Below are positions 30,788 to 38,179 of a DNA stretch of 45,010 nt, in pieces. The translations under genes and the position numbers were made by a program. Origin of the DNA: an uncultured Oscillospiraceae bacterium (GTDB taxonomy: Bacteria; Bacillota; Clostridia; Oscillospirales; Oscillospiraceae). Each line of letters starts with the position of its first letter. Positions within the stretch are counted from its first letter, which is position 1. The notes beneath the pieces are model-generated. The model saw nothing but the letters and a program-made list of their open reading frames with translations. It made no database searches and had not been told where the DNA came from. The stretch spans positions 54,137-99,146 of the forward strand of contig CAJUCA010000005.1 in the NCBI GenBank assembly GCA_910585265.1, written 5' to 3'.

Positions 30788-31450
30788 CTGGAACGAAAAA
30801 AGTATACCGCCGCCTTTCTCATCGCAGAGGGCATCCTGTACGCCCTGTTCCTGTCCATGGATCTCACCGCCCGGCAGGGGCAGACCATCCCCGTCAAATA
30901 TTTCGCCATCCTGCTGTGCCTGGGGTTCGCCCTGCTGGCCCGCCTCAAGTGGAGGGGGGATGGGCTGGTCCCCCTTGCCCTGGCCCTCACCGCCGGGGCG
31001 GACTGGTTCCTGCTGGTGCGCAATGACCGCTATGCCGTCGGCATCGCCCTGTTTTTGTGCGTGCAGACCGTCTACTATCTCCGCCTGCGGCGGATGGGGG
31101 CGGGGGCCGCCTATCCCCTCCGGGCGGGGCTGGCCCTGGGGTTGGGGGTGGGGCTGTACCTGCTCCGGCTGGCCTCCCCGGTGAATTTGCTGGCGGGGCT
31201 GTACTTCTCCCAGCTGCTGTCCAACGCGGTTTTGGCCTGGAGGATGGGCCGTCCCGGGCGTCTGTTCGCCGTGGGGCTGACCCTGTTTGTGGGGTGCGAT
31301 GTGTGCGTGGGGCTGTTCAACGCCCTGCCCCCCGGCTCGCCGCCCTATTCCGCCGCCTCTGTGGGGATGTGGTTCTTCTACCTGCCCTCCCAGGTGCTCA
31401 TTACGCTGTCCGCCCTGCCCGGAAAGGAGGAAGTCCATGAAATCCAGTAA
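30788..31450 (+). CDS. YhhN-like (lysoplasmalogenase family) membrane protein, probable CTG start
   Basis: A 220-residue protein with about eight hydrophobic helices. Family-like features are TAGADWFLL in the middle and LFVGCDVCVGLFNALP plus MWFFYLPSQVLITLSAL near the end, matching the conserved Asp and Tyr/Gln helices of YhhN/TMEM86 proteins. Eukaryotic members cleave the vinyl ether bond of lysoplasmalogens. Many anaerobic Clostridia contain plasmalogens, which makes the role plausible but unproven. No ATG or GTG stands before the first helix. GGAAGGGGG (30773-30781) lies 6 bases from CTG 30788, taken as the start. TTG codons at 30737 and 30758 fall before or inside the -10. It overlaps the next gene by 14 bases. 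Confidence 0.65.
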   Translation: MERKKYTAAFLIAEGILYALFLSMDLTARQGQTIPVKYFAILLCLGFALLARLKWRGDGLVPLALALTAGADWFLLVRNDRYAVGIALFLCVQTVYYLRLRRMGAGAAYPLRAGLALGLGVGLYLLRLASPVNLLAGLYFSQLLSNAVLAWRMGRPGRLFAVGLTLFVGCDVCVGLFNALPPGSPPYSAASVGMWFFYLPSQVLITLSALPGKEEVHEIQ

Positions 31451-32093
31451 GCTCCTGTGTGTCCTGCTGGCCGTCCTCACCGGGCTGGTGGTGCTCACCG
31501 CGTCCGTCGCCGTCCCCATCCTGTGCCGCCCCTTCTACTACGCCCACATCGGCCCCCTGAAGCTAAAGGAGCACACCGGGCTGACGGAGGCGGAGATCAA
31601 AACCGCCTTCGACCAGATGCTGGACTACTGCCTGGGGGCGGAGGAGTTCTCCACCGGGGTGCTGGCCTGGTCGGAGGAGGGCAAGGCCCACTTCACCGAC
31701 GTGCGGGGGCTGTTCCTGCTGGATCTGCGGGTGCTGGGGGCGGCCCTGTGCCTGCTGGCGGCTGTTCTGCTGTACGCCCGGTTGACCGGACGCGCCCCCG
31801 CCCGGCCCCTGGGCCGGGGGTTCGGCTTCTGGGCGGGGGCGGGCTTGGGGGGCGGGTTCCTGCTGGTGGGCGCGCTGGCCGCGCTGGACTTCGGACGGGC
31901 CTTCGTGCTGTTCCACGCCCTGTTCTTCCCCGGCAAGGACAACTGGATGTTTGACCCCTGGGAAGATCAGATCATCAGCATCCTGCCCCAGGAATTTTTC
32001 CGGAACTGCGCCCTGCTCATCCTGGCCCTGCTGACGGCGGGGTGCGCCGCCCTCATCGTCCTGGATCTCCGGCGGGGGCGGCGGGAGGGGTAG
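31437..32093 (+). CDS. DUF1461 / TIGR01906 family integral membrane protein
   Basis: A 218-residue membrane protein. TM1 spans about 7-30, followed by an outside segment YAHIGPLKLKEHTGLTEAEIKTAFDQMLDYC. TM helices lie near 98-116, 136-153 and 190-212, with the conserved FHALFFPGKDNWMFDPWEDQIISILP between the last two. That pattern is the TIGR01906/DUF1461 signature. Function unknown; related proteins have been linked to lipoprotein modification in some Gram-positives (Lit), but this one cannot be assigned. Start ATG 31437 has AAAGGAGG 7 bases before and overlaps the YhhN-like gene, so both are one operon. Confidence 0.8.
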   Translation: MKSSKLLCVLLAVLTGLVVLTASVAVPILCRPFYYAHIGPLKLKEHTGLTEAEIKTAFDQMLDYCLGAEEFSTGVLAWSEEGKAHFTDVRGLFLLDLRVLGAALCLLAAVLLYARLTGRAPARPLGRGFGFWAGAGLGGGFLLVGALAALDFGRAFVLFHALFFPGKDNWMFDPWEDQIISILPQEFFRNCALLILALLTAGCAALIVLDLRRGRREG

Positions 32094-32159
32094 CGGCTCC
32101 CCCCGTTTTCAGCTTTTTTTCAGCTTAAATTCAAAATCATTTCGGCCCTGCGACATAAT

Positions 32160-32188
32160 TTGGACACAATTATGGGGTATTGTATTCT
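32160..32188 (+). promoter_or_regulatory. Promoter of the HtrA-type protease gene
   Basis: TTGGAC (32160-32165), a 17-base spacer and TATTCT (32183-32188) preceded by TTG. The AT-rich stretch before it (32110-32160) stands out against the GC-rich surroundings. Confidence 0.55.
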
Positions 32189-32270
32189 CAGCGGCGGACG
32201 AAGCGGCCCGGACGGCCCCCCGCCACCTCAACCGGATTTTCCATGACGGAATTTGAAAGGAGCAATTCCC

Positions 32271-33701
32271 ATGTATGACCAGAACGGCTTTGACAGCAGC
32301 GGCAATTACCGCTATAACTACACCCAGCCCCCCCAGGGCGGCGACCCCTGGGACCGGCCCCAGCCCCCCGTTCCATCCCAGCCCCCGAAAAAGAAGGGCG
32401 GCGCGGGCAGGGCGGTGGCCCTGGTGCTGTGCTGCGCCATCGCCGGGGGCGGCGCGGGACTGGGCGGCGCGGCGGCCTACAGCCACCTGAACCGGCCCCC
32501 CCAGAACGAGACCACCATCTACCGCAACGAGGTGGACCCCACGGCGGTGAACGTGAAGCAGGCCGACGGCCTCACCCCCATGAGCCTGTCCGAGATCTAC
32601 GCCGCCTACGCCGACTCCTGCGTGTGCATCTCCGTCCAGGGCATGGCCACCAGCGGCTGGTACCAGCAGCCCACCTCCGGGGCGGGCTCCGGCTTCATCA
32701 TCAGCGAGGACGGCTACATCGTCACCAACTACCACGTCATTGACGGGGCCACCGCCATCCGGGTGACGCTGAACAACGGCGACAGCTACGACGCCAAGCT
32801 GGTGGGCGGCGAGGAGCTGAACGACGTGGCGGTGCTGAAGATCGACGGCGTGTCCGGCCTGAAGCCCGTGGTGCTGGGGGACTCCACCGATCTGGTGGTG
32901 GGCGAGACGGTGTGCACCATCGGCAACGCCCTGGGCACCCTGTCCTTCTCCCAGACCTCCGGCTACGTGTCCTCCACCGGGCGGTCCATCACCATGAGCG
33001 ACGGCACCGTGATGAACAACATGATCCAGACCGACTGCACCATCAACTCCGGCAACTCCGGCGGCCCGCTGTTCGACAGCTACGGCCGGGTGGTGGGTAT
33101 CACCTCCGCCAAGCTGTCCAATAACGGCCAATCCTCCCAGGCCACTATTGAGGGCATCGGCTTCGCCATCCCCATCAACGACGTGATCGGCATCATCACC
33201 GATTATATGCAGTACGGCTATGTCACCGGGCGGCCCTATATGGGCATTTTGGAGCCCCGGAACATCAGCGATTACGCCCAGACCTTCGGCTGGCCCATCG
33301 GCGTATACGTCACCGGCATCGACGAGGACTCCTGCGCCCAGAAGGCGGGCCTCAAGCCGGGGGACATCATCACCAAAATTGACGACACCGAGATCACCGA
33401 CGTCAACCAGATGATATCTGTGAAAAACGGCTACCGGGCAGGGGACACCGTGACGCTGGAGGTGTACCGCTCCGGCGAAACCATCACTTTGAGCCTTACC
33501 TTTGACGAGCAGTCCAACGCCACCACGCAGGGCAGCTCCGGGAACCAGGGCCAGGTTATCCCCAACAACCCCGCCCCCCAGCCCACCGCCAGCGGGAACA
33601 ACCCCGGACAGTACCCCTACGGGGACCAGAACCCCTACGGCGGCGAGGAATACGAGGACTTCTTCAACAGCTTCCCCTGGAGCTACTTCTTCGGGCGTTA
33701 A
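32271..33701 (+). CDS. HtrA/DegP-type S1C serine protease, membrane-anchored
   Basis: A 476-residue envelope protease. Cytoplasmic Pro/Gln-rich N-terminus (1-46), one membrane helix (about 47-70), a trypsin-like domain with the full triad H155 (TNYHVID), D185 (NDVAVLK) and S263 (NSGNSGGPL), and one PDZ domain (about 330-420). The tail is Asn/Pro/Tyr-rich and low complexity. Such enzymes degrade or regulate misfolded exported proteins. Start ATG 32271 has AAAGGAG 8 bases before; a longer frame upstream is less likely. It is transcribed alone, with a strong terminator at 33716-33752. No two-component system is adjacent. Confidence 0.93.
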   Translation: MYDQNGFDSSGNYRYNYTQPPQGGDPWDRPQPPVPSQPPKKKGGAGRAVALVLCCAIAGGGAGLGGAAAYSHLNRPPQNETTIYRNEVDPTAVNVKQADGLTPMSLSEIYAAYADSCVCISVQGMATSGWYQQPTSGAGSGFIISEDGYIVTNYHVIDGATAIRVTLNNGDSYDAKLVGGEELNDVAVLKIDGVSGLKPVVLGDSTDLVVGETVCTIGNALGTLSFSQTSGYVSSTGRSITMSDGTVMNNMIQTDCTINSGNSGGPLFDSYGRVVGITSAKLSNNGQSSQATIEGIGFAIPINDVIGIITDYMQYGYVTGRPYMGILEPRNISDYAQTFGWPIGVYVTGIDEDSCAQKAGLKPGDIITKIDDTEITDVNQMISVKNGYRAGDTVTLEVYRSGETITLSLTFDEQSNATTQGSSGNQGQVIPNNPAPQPTASGNNPGQYPYGDQNPYGGEEYEDFFNSFPWSYFFGR

Positions 33702-33715
33702 CCCCGTTCACATAG

Positions 33716-33752
33716 AAAAAGCCCCCTGCGGCAAAAACCGCAGGGGGCTTTT
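33716..33752. terminator. Terminator after the HtrA gene
   Basis: AAAAAGCCCCCTGCGG pairs with CCGCAGGGGGCTTTT around CAAAAA. T-runs on both strands serve the convergent 38-residue gene as well. Confidence 0.85.
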
Positions 33753-33758
33753 GGGCGT

Positions 33759-33875
33759 TTACGCGGTCAGAAGGGCCAGCTCCTGCTCCGCCTCCCCCCG
33801 GGTGTCGGCGGAGAAGCAGAACACGCCGTCCAGATAGACCTCCACGTGCCCTCTCACAAACTCGATCTCGTACAT
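33759..33875 (-). CDS. 38-residue protein of unknown function
   Basis: ATG 33875 to stop 33759 encodes MYEIEFVRGHVEVYLDGVFC followed by an acidic helical end. The GAAAGGAG ribosome site is 8-9 bases before. The protein looks like two beta strands and a helix. It sits between the HtrA terminator and the lexA terminator, so it is its own transcript, with a TATACT box near 33935-33940 on the minus strand. Not recognised; the good ribosome site and isolated unit support a real gene. Confidence 0.6.
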   Translation of the reverse strand: MYEIEFVRGHVEVYLDGVFCFSADTRGEAEQELALLTA

Positions 33876-33973
33876 ATGGGACGCTCCTTTCCTCGGGGGG
33901 CTTGCCCTCCCCTTTGTTCTGAGGCCAGTATAGCCCAAGAGAAGTCCCATAAACCGGGATATTATAAGAAAAT

Positions 33974-34012
33974 AAAAAGAGGCGCGCTCCCCGCCGGGAA
34001 GCGTGCCTTTTT
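33974..34012. terminator. Terminator after lexA
   Basis: GGCGCGCT (33981-33988) pairs with AGCGTGCC (34000-34007), flanked by AAAAAG and TTTTT. It therefore works on both strands. Confidence 0.75.
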
Positions 34013-34030
34013 CTGTTCCGCTGTGCGCCC

Positions 34031-34636
34031 TCAGTACCGCCGGATCACCGCCACCACCCGGCCCAGGATGGAGCAGCCCTCCCCGTCGATGGGCTGGTAC
34101 TCCGGGCTGGAGTTCTCCGGGTAGAGCCAGATGTGGCCGTCCCGCTCCCGGCGGAAGGTTTTCACGGTGGCCTCGTCCTCAAAGAGGGCCACCACAATGT
34201 CCCCGTTCCGGGCCTGGGGCTGCTGGTGCACCACCACCACGTCCCCGGGAAGGATGCCCGCCTCCAGCATGGACTCCCCCCGGACGGTGAGGGCGAAGTG
34301 CTCCCCGGACAGCCCCCCGGTGTCGAAGGTGAGGTATTCCTCGATATGCTCCTGGGCCAGGATGGGGGCACCCGCCGCCACATAGCCCACCAGGGGCACC
34401 TGGTCCTTCCGGCCCGCCGCCTCGCCGCCCACAATGGTGATGGCCCGGGTCTTGCCCTCCGCCTGGGAGATGTAGCCCGCCTCCCGGAGGCCCTTCAGGT
34501 GGAAATGGACGGTGGCGGGGGATTTCAGGTTTACCGCCTGGGCGATCTCCCGCACGGAGGGGGGGTAGCCGTGCTCGTCCGCAAAGGATGAAATAAAGTC
34601 GTAGATCTGCTGCTGCTTCGGGGTCAGTTTACCCAT
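34031..34636 (-). CDS. lexA: LexA SOS repressor
   Basis: A 201-residue transcription repressor. The N-terminal winged HTH (about 1-65, YPPSVREIAQAVNLKSPATVHFHLKGL) binds SOS boxes. The C-terminal S24 domain holds the self-cleavage site Ala88-Gly89 (YVAAGAP), the nucleophile S122 (RGESMLEAG) and the base K159 (EATVKTF). All key residues are present, so RecA-stimulated self-cleavage is expected. Start ATG 34636 with AAGGAG 8 bases before; the longer frame reading into the promoter is rejected. The gene's own promoter carries an SOS box overlapping the -35, so it is autoregulated. Confidence 0.96.
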   Translation of the reverse strand: MGKLTPKQQQIYDFISSFADEHGYPPSVREIAQAVNLKSPATVHFHLKGLREAGYISQAEGKTRAITIVGGEAAGRKDQVPLVGYVAAGAPILAQEHIEEYLTFDTGGLSGEHFALTVRGESMLEAGILPGDVVVVHQQPQARNGDIVVALFEDEATVKTFRRERDGHIWLYPENSSPEYQPIDGEGCSILGRVVAVIRRY

Positions 34637-34696
34637 GGCGCAAGCTCCTTCCAAGAAATCGATCCGCCCAGCGGACGCGGACCTTGACTTGGGCGT

Positions 34697-34725
34697 ATTA
34701 TACCATATCCTGTTCGATTTGTCAA
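34697..34725 (-). promoter_or_regulatory. Promoter of lexA
   Basis: Perfect consensus on minus: TTGACA (34725-34720), a 17-base spacer and TATAAT (34702-34697). Confidence 0.85.
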
Positions 34726-34736
34726 ACGTTCGTTCT
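34723..34736 (-). promoter_or_regulatory. SOS box (LexA operator)
   Basis: On the minus strand AGAACGAACGTTTG, matching the Bacillus-type consensus CGAACRNRYGTTYG at 13 of 14 positions. It overlaps the first bases of the lexA -35 element, so bound LexA would exclude RNA polymerase. Confidence 0.85.
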
Positions 34737-34817
34737 AAATAATTTCCGGAATTTTTTGCCGGACGGGACAAGGCCCGCCGTTCCAGAGGGAACAGCGGGC
34801 CTTGGTATGGGGTTGTG

Positions 34818-36308
34818 TTACACCCGGGCCTTCTCCACCGCGCCGCCCGGCTTCTTGTCGCTGCTCTCGGCGGGCACCTCGGCAGGGCCGCCGATGGCGT
34901 TCACGGCGTCGGTGATGGACCGCTTGCCCGCCTCCTTGGCGTGCTTGGCCACCTCGTTCTTGTTCTTGGGGCTGCGGTTGATGACGCCGGGGCCCTGGAC
35001 ACAGCCGCCCATGCAGGCCATGCCCTCGATGAAGTTCTCCGGCAGCACGCCCTTGGACATCTTCAGCAGGGCCAGCTTGCACTCCTCGATGCCGCTGCAC
35101 GCCACGGTCCTGGCCTCCACGGAGCTGCCCCGCTCCTTGAGGCCCTGGGCCACCGCCGCCGCCACGCCGCCCCCGGCGGCAAAGGCCCGGCCGTAGCCGC
35201 TGGCGTGATCCAGGGGGATCTCCTTCATGGTGGTCACGTCGATGTCCTTGGCGGACAGCATGGAGTACAGCTCCTCGAAGGTGAGCACCAGATCCACGCT
35301 GGCCCTGGTGCGGCCCAGGTGGAACTCCCGCTTTTTCGCCACGCAGGGGCCGATGAACACCACCCGGGCCAGGGGGTCCCGGTCCTTGATGTTCCGGCCC
35401 AGCATCACCATGGGGGAGGGGGTGGTGGACACCAGGGGCACCTGCTCGGGCATATGCCGCTCCACAAAGGCCACGAAGGCGGGGCAGCAGGAGGAGGTCA
35501 TGGGGCCGCCCTCCCGCTCCTCAAACTCGGCGGCCTCGGCCTGGGCGGTGAGGTCCGCGCCCAGGGCCACCTCCGCCACGTCGTAGAAGCCCATCTCCTT
35601 CAGGGCGGCGGCCATCTGGCCGGGGGTGCAGTCGAACTGCCCCACAAAGGAGGGGGCCAGGATGGCGTACACGTGGAGGCCCCACTTCTCCGCCCCCAGC
35701 AGCATCTGGATCACGTCCACGATGTAGGATTTGTCCATCACCGCGCCGAAGGGGCACTGGATCACGCACTGGCCGCAGGAGATGCACTTGTTCACGTCGA
35801 TGTTGGCCTTGCGGTCAGGGCCCATGGAGATGGCCTTGACGGGGCACCCCCGCTCGCAGGGGCGCATATTCTTGGTGATCGCGCCGTAGGGGCAGGCCTC
35901 GATGCACTTGCCGCACAGGACGCATTTGGAGTGGTCGATGGTGGCCCGGTGGTTCTCCATATGGATGGCCCCCTTGGGGCACACCTCCATACAGCGGTGG
36001 GCGATACAGCCCCGGCAGGCGGGGCCCACGCTGATCTCGGTGACGGGGCACTCGTCGCAGGCGATGGGCAGCACCTCCACCAGGGCGGGGTTGGCCCGGT
36101 CGCCGCCCATGGCCATCTTCACCCGGCTGGTCACCACCGCCCGCTCCTTGTAGATGCAGCAGCGCATCTGGGCCTCGGGGCCGGGGATGATCTCCTCGGG
36201 TATGTTCAGCAGGTCGTTGGTCTGGAGCCGCTCGTTCCAGGCAAGGCGGGCCACGGCGGTCAGCACGTCGTCCTTCAGCTTTTGTACGGTTGTCTCGTAA
36301 TGGCGCAT
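34818..36308 (-). CDS. Monomeric [FeFe] hydrogenase, group-B-like, with multiple ferredoxin clusters
   Basis: A 496-residue iron-sulfur enzyme. The N-terminal half carries several [4Fe-4S] binding motifs (CDEC near 84-87, CRGCIAHRCMEVCP, CVLCGKCIEACP, CERGCP, CISCGQCVIQCP). The H-cluster domain has the three signatures in divergent form: SSCCPAF (C274, C275), GPCVAKK (C322) and EGMACMGGC (C432, C436). The AKK and MGGC variants fit group B, not the classic MPCxxKxxE of group A. All expected cluster cysteines are present, so hydrogen turnover or sensing is possible, with ferredoxin as likely partner. Start ATG 36308 with GAGGAGGG 8 bases before. Single-gene unit; no maturases HydEFG in the window. 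Confidence 0.85.
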   Translation of the reverse strand: MRHYETTVQKLKDDVLTAVARLAWNERLQTNDLLNIPEEIIPGPEAQMRCCIYKERAVVTSRVKMAMGGDRANPALVEVLPIACDECPVTEISVGPACRGCIAHRCMEVCPKGAIHMENHRATIDHSKCVLCGKCIEACPYGAITKNMRPCERGCPVKAISMGPDRKANIDVNKCISCGQCVIQCPFGAVMDKSYIVDVIQMLLGAEKWGLHVYAILAPSFVGQFDCTPGQMAAALKEMGFYDVAEVALGADLTAQAEAAEFEEREGGPMTSSCCPAFVAFVERHMPEQVPLVSTTPSPMVMLGRNIKDRDPLARVVFIGPCVAKKREFHLGRTRASVDLVLTFEELYSMLSAKDIDVTTMKEIPLDHASGYGRAFAAGGGVAAAVAQGLKERGSSVEARTVACSGIEECKLALLKMSKGVLPENFIEGMACMGGCVQGPGVINRSPKNKNEVAKHAKEAGKRSITDAVNAIGGPAEVPAESSDKKPGGAVEKARV

Positions 36309-36386
36309 GGGCGAATCCCTCCTCAGCAGTGGCGCGGGCGGTGGGTCAGCCCGCATTGTTAAAAAAATGTCGATTTACCGTTTTGA

Positions 36387-36415
36387 ATTATATCCCGGAC
36401 AGGGCCCCGCGTCAA
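36387..36415 (-). promoter_or_regulatory. Promoter of the [FeFe] hydrogenase gene
   Basis: TTGACG (36415-36410), a 17-base spacer and perfect TATAAT (36392-36387). Leader of about 72 bases. Confidence 0.75.
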
Positions 36416-36587
36416 CCCTAAATGCGCTGATTTTGCGGTGAAAATTTGTGGCGGATTTGGCAGTTGGACGAGGGGTGCCCGCACCCTTCCGCCCGCCCCC
36501 GCATAGGTTGGTATGAAAAACCAGGGCGGGGCGGACCGTCCGGCGGGGACAGCCCGCCCGCCCAATCAGGAGGAGGCTATATTCAGA

Positions 36588-36905
36588 ATGCCGAGCGTCC
36601 AATATTTCCTCGGGGGAAACACCCCCTCGGGGTTCTATTCCCTGTACCACCAGCTGTCCGACCCGGAGCGGTTCCGGGCGTTGTATATCATCAAGAGCGG
36701 CCCGGGCAGCGGCAAGTCCACCCTCATGCGCCGGGTGGAGCGTCACGCCCAGGCCGCGGGGCTGGAGACGGAGGAGGTGCTGTGCTCCGGCGATCCGGAT
36801 TCGCTGGACGCGGTGATGATTCCGGCGTTGGGGGCGGCGGTGGTGGATGGGACCGCGCCCCACGTGGTGGTGTCAAAAGGACACTTTGGGGGACAAGCTG
36901 TTTGA
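36588..36905 (+). pseudogene. Truncated P-loop ATPase, N-terminal part only
   Basis: ATG 36588 (AGGAGGAGG at 36568-36576) opens a protein starting MPSVQYFLGGNTPSGFYSLY, with the Walker A motif GPGSGKST around residues 38-45 and VVDGTAPHVV near 86-95. Full relatives of this clostridial ATPase type run to several hundred residues and contain a second ATPase-like half. Here the frame leaves the family right after APHVV and stops after about 10 unrelated residues (106 codons in all). The break coincides with the start of AT-richer, element-like sequence, so the gene was probably split by insertion of the element that follows. Confidence 0.7.
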
Positions 36906-37351
36906 TATGAAGGCGTAACTGCTCACCCTTCGGGCTTGGAGGCCCGGAGAAAAAAGGCCCTGAAAATGAAAGCAGCCGTTCCTCTTCAAGGACGGCTGCG
37001 CGGGAGGTGAAGATTGCAGGTTGATTGCGAACTCTATCAAGAAAAGGTGATTTCAAAACGGAATAAGTCAGGAAAAAGCTCGTGATTTGCAAAAGTATGC
37101 AACCGGAAGATGGTAACTCGTCGGGTTATGAGTTTTTGTTAAAAGAACTCGTAATCGGGAGATCGTTTTTTCGTTTTTGAAGCAGTAGCAATAGGGTGCG
37201 GACCTTGTTGCAAATCAGCCCTAAATAGGTGCGGTTATTGCCCGTTCCCTTCTCTTTTTACACTTTATTGTTGGCTTTGCAAATCCGTTGCACACGGAGA
37301 TTTGAACTAATGAATGCCGAAGCCACAGGAATGAAAAATGAGGTGACAACA
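36906..37351. other. AT-rich non-coding stretch before parA
   Basis: No supported gene in 446 bases. Seen: a hairpin GCAGCCGT-TCCT...AGGA-CGGCTGC (36971-36998); the 9-base direct repeat TTGCAAATC at 37208 and 37277; a related TTTGCAAAA at 37086; and a near repeat AATAGG(G)TGCGG at 37190 and 37224. These resemble iterons or partition sites placed in front of parAB. The sequence does not show which of these, if any, is functional. Confidence 0.45.
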
Positions 37352-38179
37352 ATGTTTAGTAAAGTTTTTACACTTACCAATCAAAAGGGCGGAGTCGGCA
37401 AGACCTCCAGCGCGCTGAATCTCGGTGCCGCTCTCAGCATCTCAGGCAAAAAGGTGCTGATCATCGACAACGACCCCCAGGGCAACCTCACCGCCGCCCT
37501 GGGCTATACCCCGGCGGAGCAGTCCCGCACCCTATCCAACCTGTTGCTGGCGGCCATCGACTACCCGGAGGATCTGGAGCTTCACCTTGACCGCACCGTC
37601 ATACATACGGACAGCGGCGTGGATCTGATCCCGTCCAACCGCCGCCTGGCGGATGCCGCCGCACGGCTCCAGGTGATGCAGCTATCCCAATACAACGCCG
37701 TGGGCGATGTGGATCGGGCCTGCGAGAAGGTCATGGCCTCGCTGCTGGAACCGCTGCGGCCGAAGTACGACTATATCATCATCGACTGCGGGCTGAAGCA
37801 CGAGCTTTTGACGGTCAACGCCCTGGCGGCCTCGGACTACTGCATCATCCCCGTGCAAGCCCATTTCCTGGCCAGCGAGGGCATACCCGATGTGCTGGAA
37901 CTGGTGAAATCCGTCCGGATGAAGTTCAACCCCGACCTAAAGATCGCCGGCATCCTGCTCACCATGTACCAGTCCCGGCCCCAGCTGTGCCAGAGCGTCA
38001 AGGCCAGCGTGGGTGAGATCTACGGCGAGGCGTTCCACGTGTTCCAGCGGCCCATCGAGTATTCCATCAAGGTGGCGGAGTGTCCGGCGGCAGGACAGAG
38101 CATTTTCGAGTACGCCCCGAAAAACGCCGCCGCCGAATCCTACCGCAGTCTGGCGGAGGAGGTACTGTGCCTTGGCTAA
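37352..38179 (+). CDS. parA: ParA-family partition ATPase of the element
   Basis: A 275-residue ATPase with the deviant Walker A motif QKGGVGKTS (11-19), Walker A' IIDNDPQGN and the Walker B segment YDYIIIDCG (Asp of the usual D-x-P motif followed by Cys-Gly instead of Ala-Pro). ParA proteins position or segregate DNA together with ParB; in integrative elements they support maintenance of the excised circle. Start ATG 37352 has GAGGTG 6 bases before; another in-frame ATG at 37331 is possible. Its last 8 bases overlap the proposed parB start. Confidence 0.9.
   Translation: MFSKVFTLTNQKGGVGKTSSALNLGAALSISGKKVLIIDNDPQGNLTAALGYTPAEQSRTLSNLLLAAIDYPEDLELHLDRTVIHTDSGVDLIPSNRRLADAAARLQVMQLSQYNAVGDVDRACEKVMASLLEPLRPKYDYIIIDCGLKHELLTVNALAASDYCIIPVQAHFLASEGIPDVLELVKSVRMKFNPDLKIAGILLTMYQSRPQLCQSVKASVGEIYGEAFHVFQRPIEYSIKVAECPAAGQSIFEYAPKNAAAESYRSLAEEVLCLG

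Noticed and set aside
34770..34803. Hairpin AAGGCCCGC...GCGGGCCTT between lexA promoter and hydrogenase stop
   Set aside because: A good stem, but no T-run follows on the minus strand, so it is not listed as a terminator. It may still be a transcript end or a palindromic repeat.
36341..36365. Possible Rex-type operator (TTGTTAA) before the hydrogenase gene
   Set aside because: Only one half-site is visible, and the second half does not match within the expected spacing.
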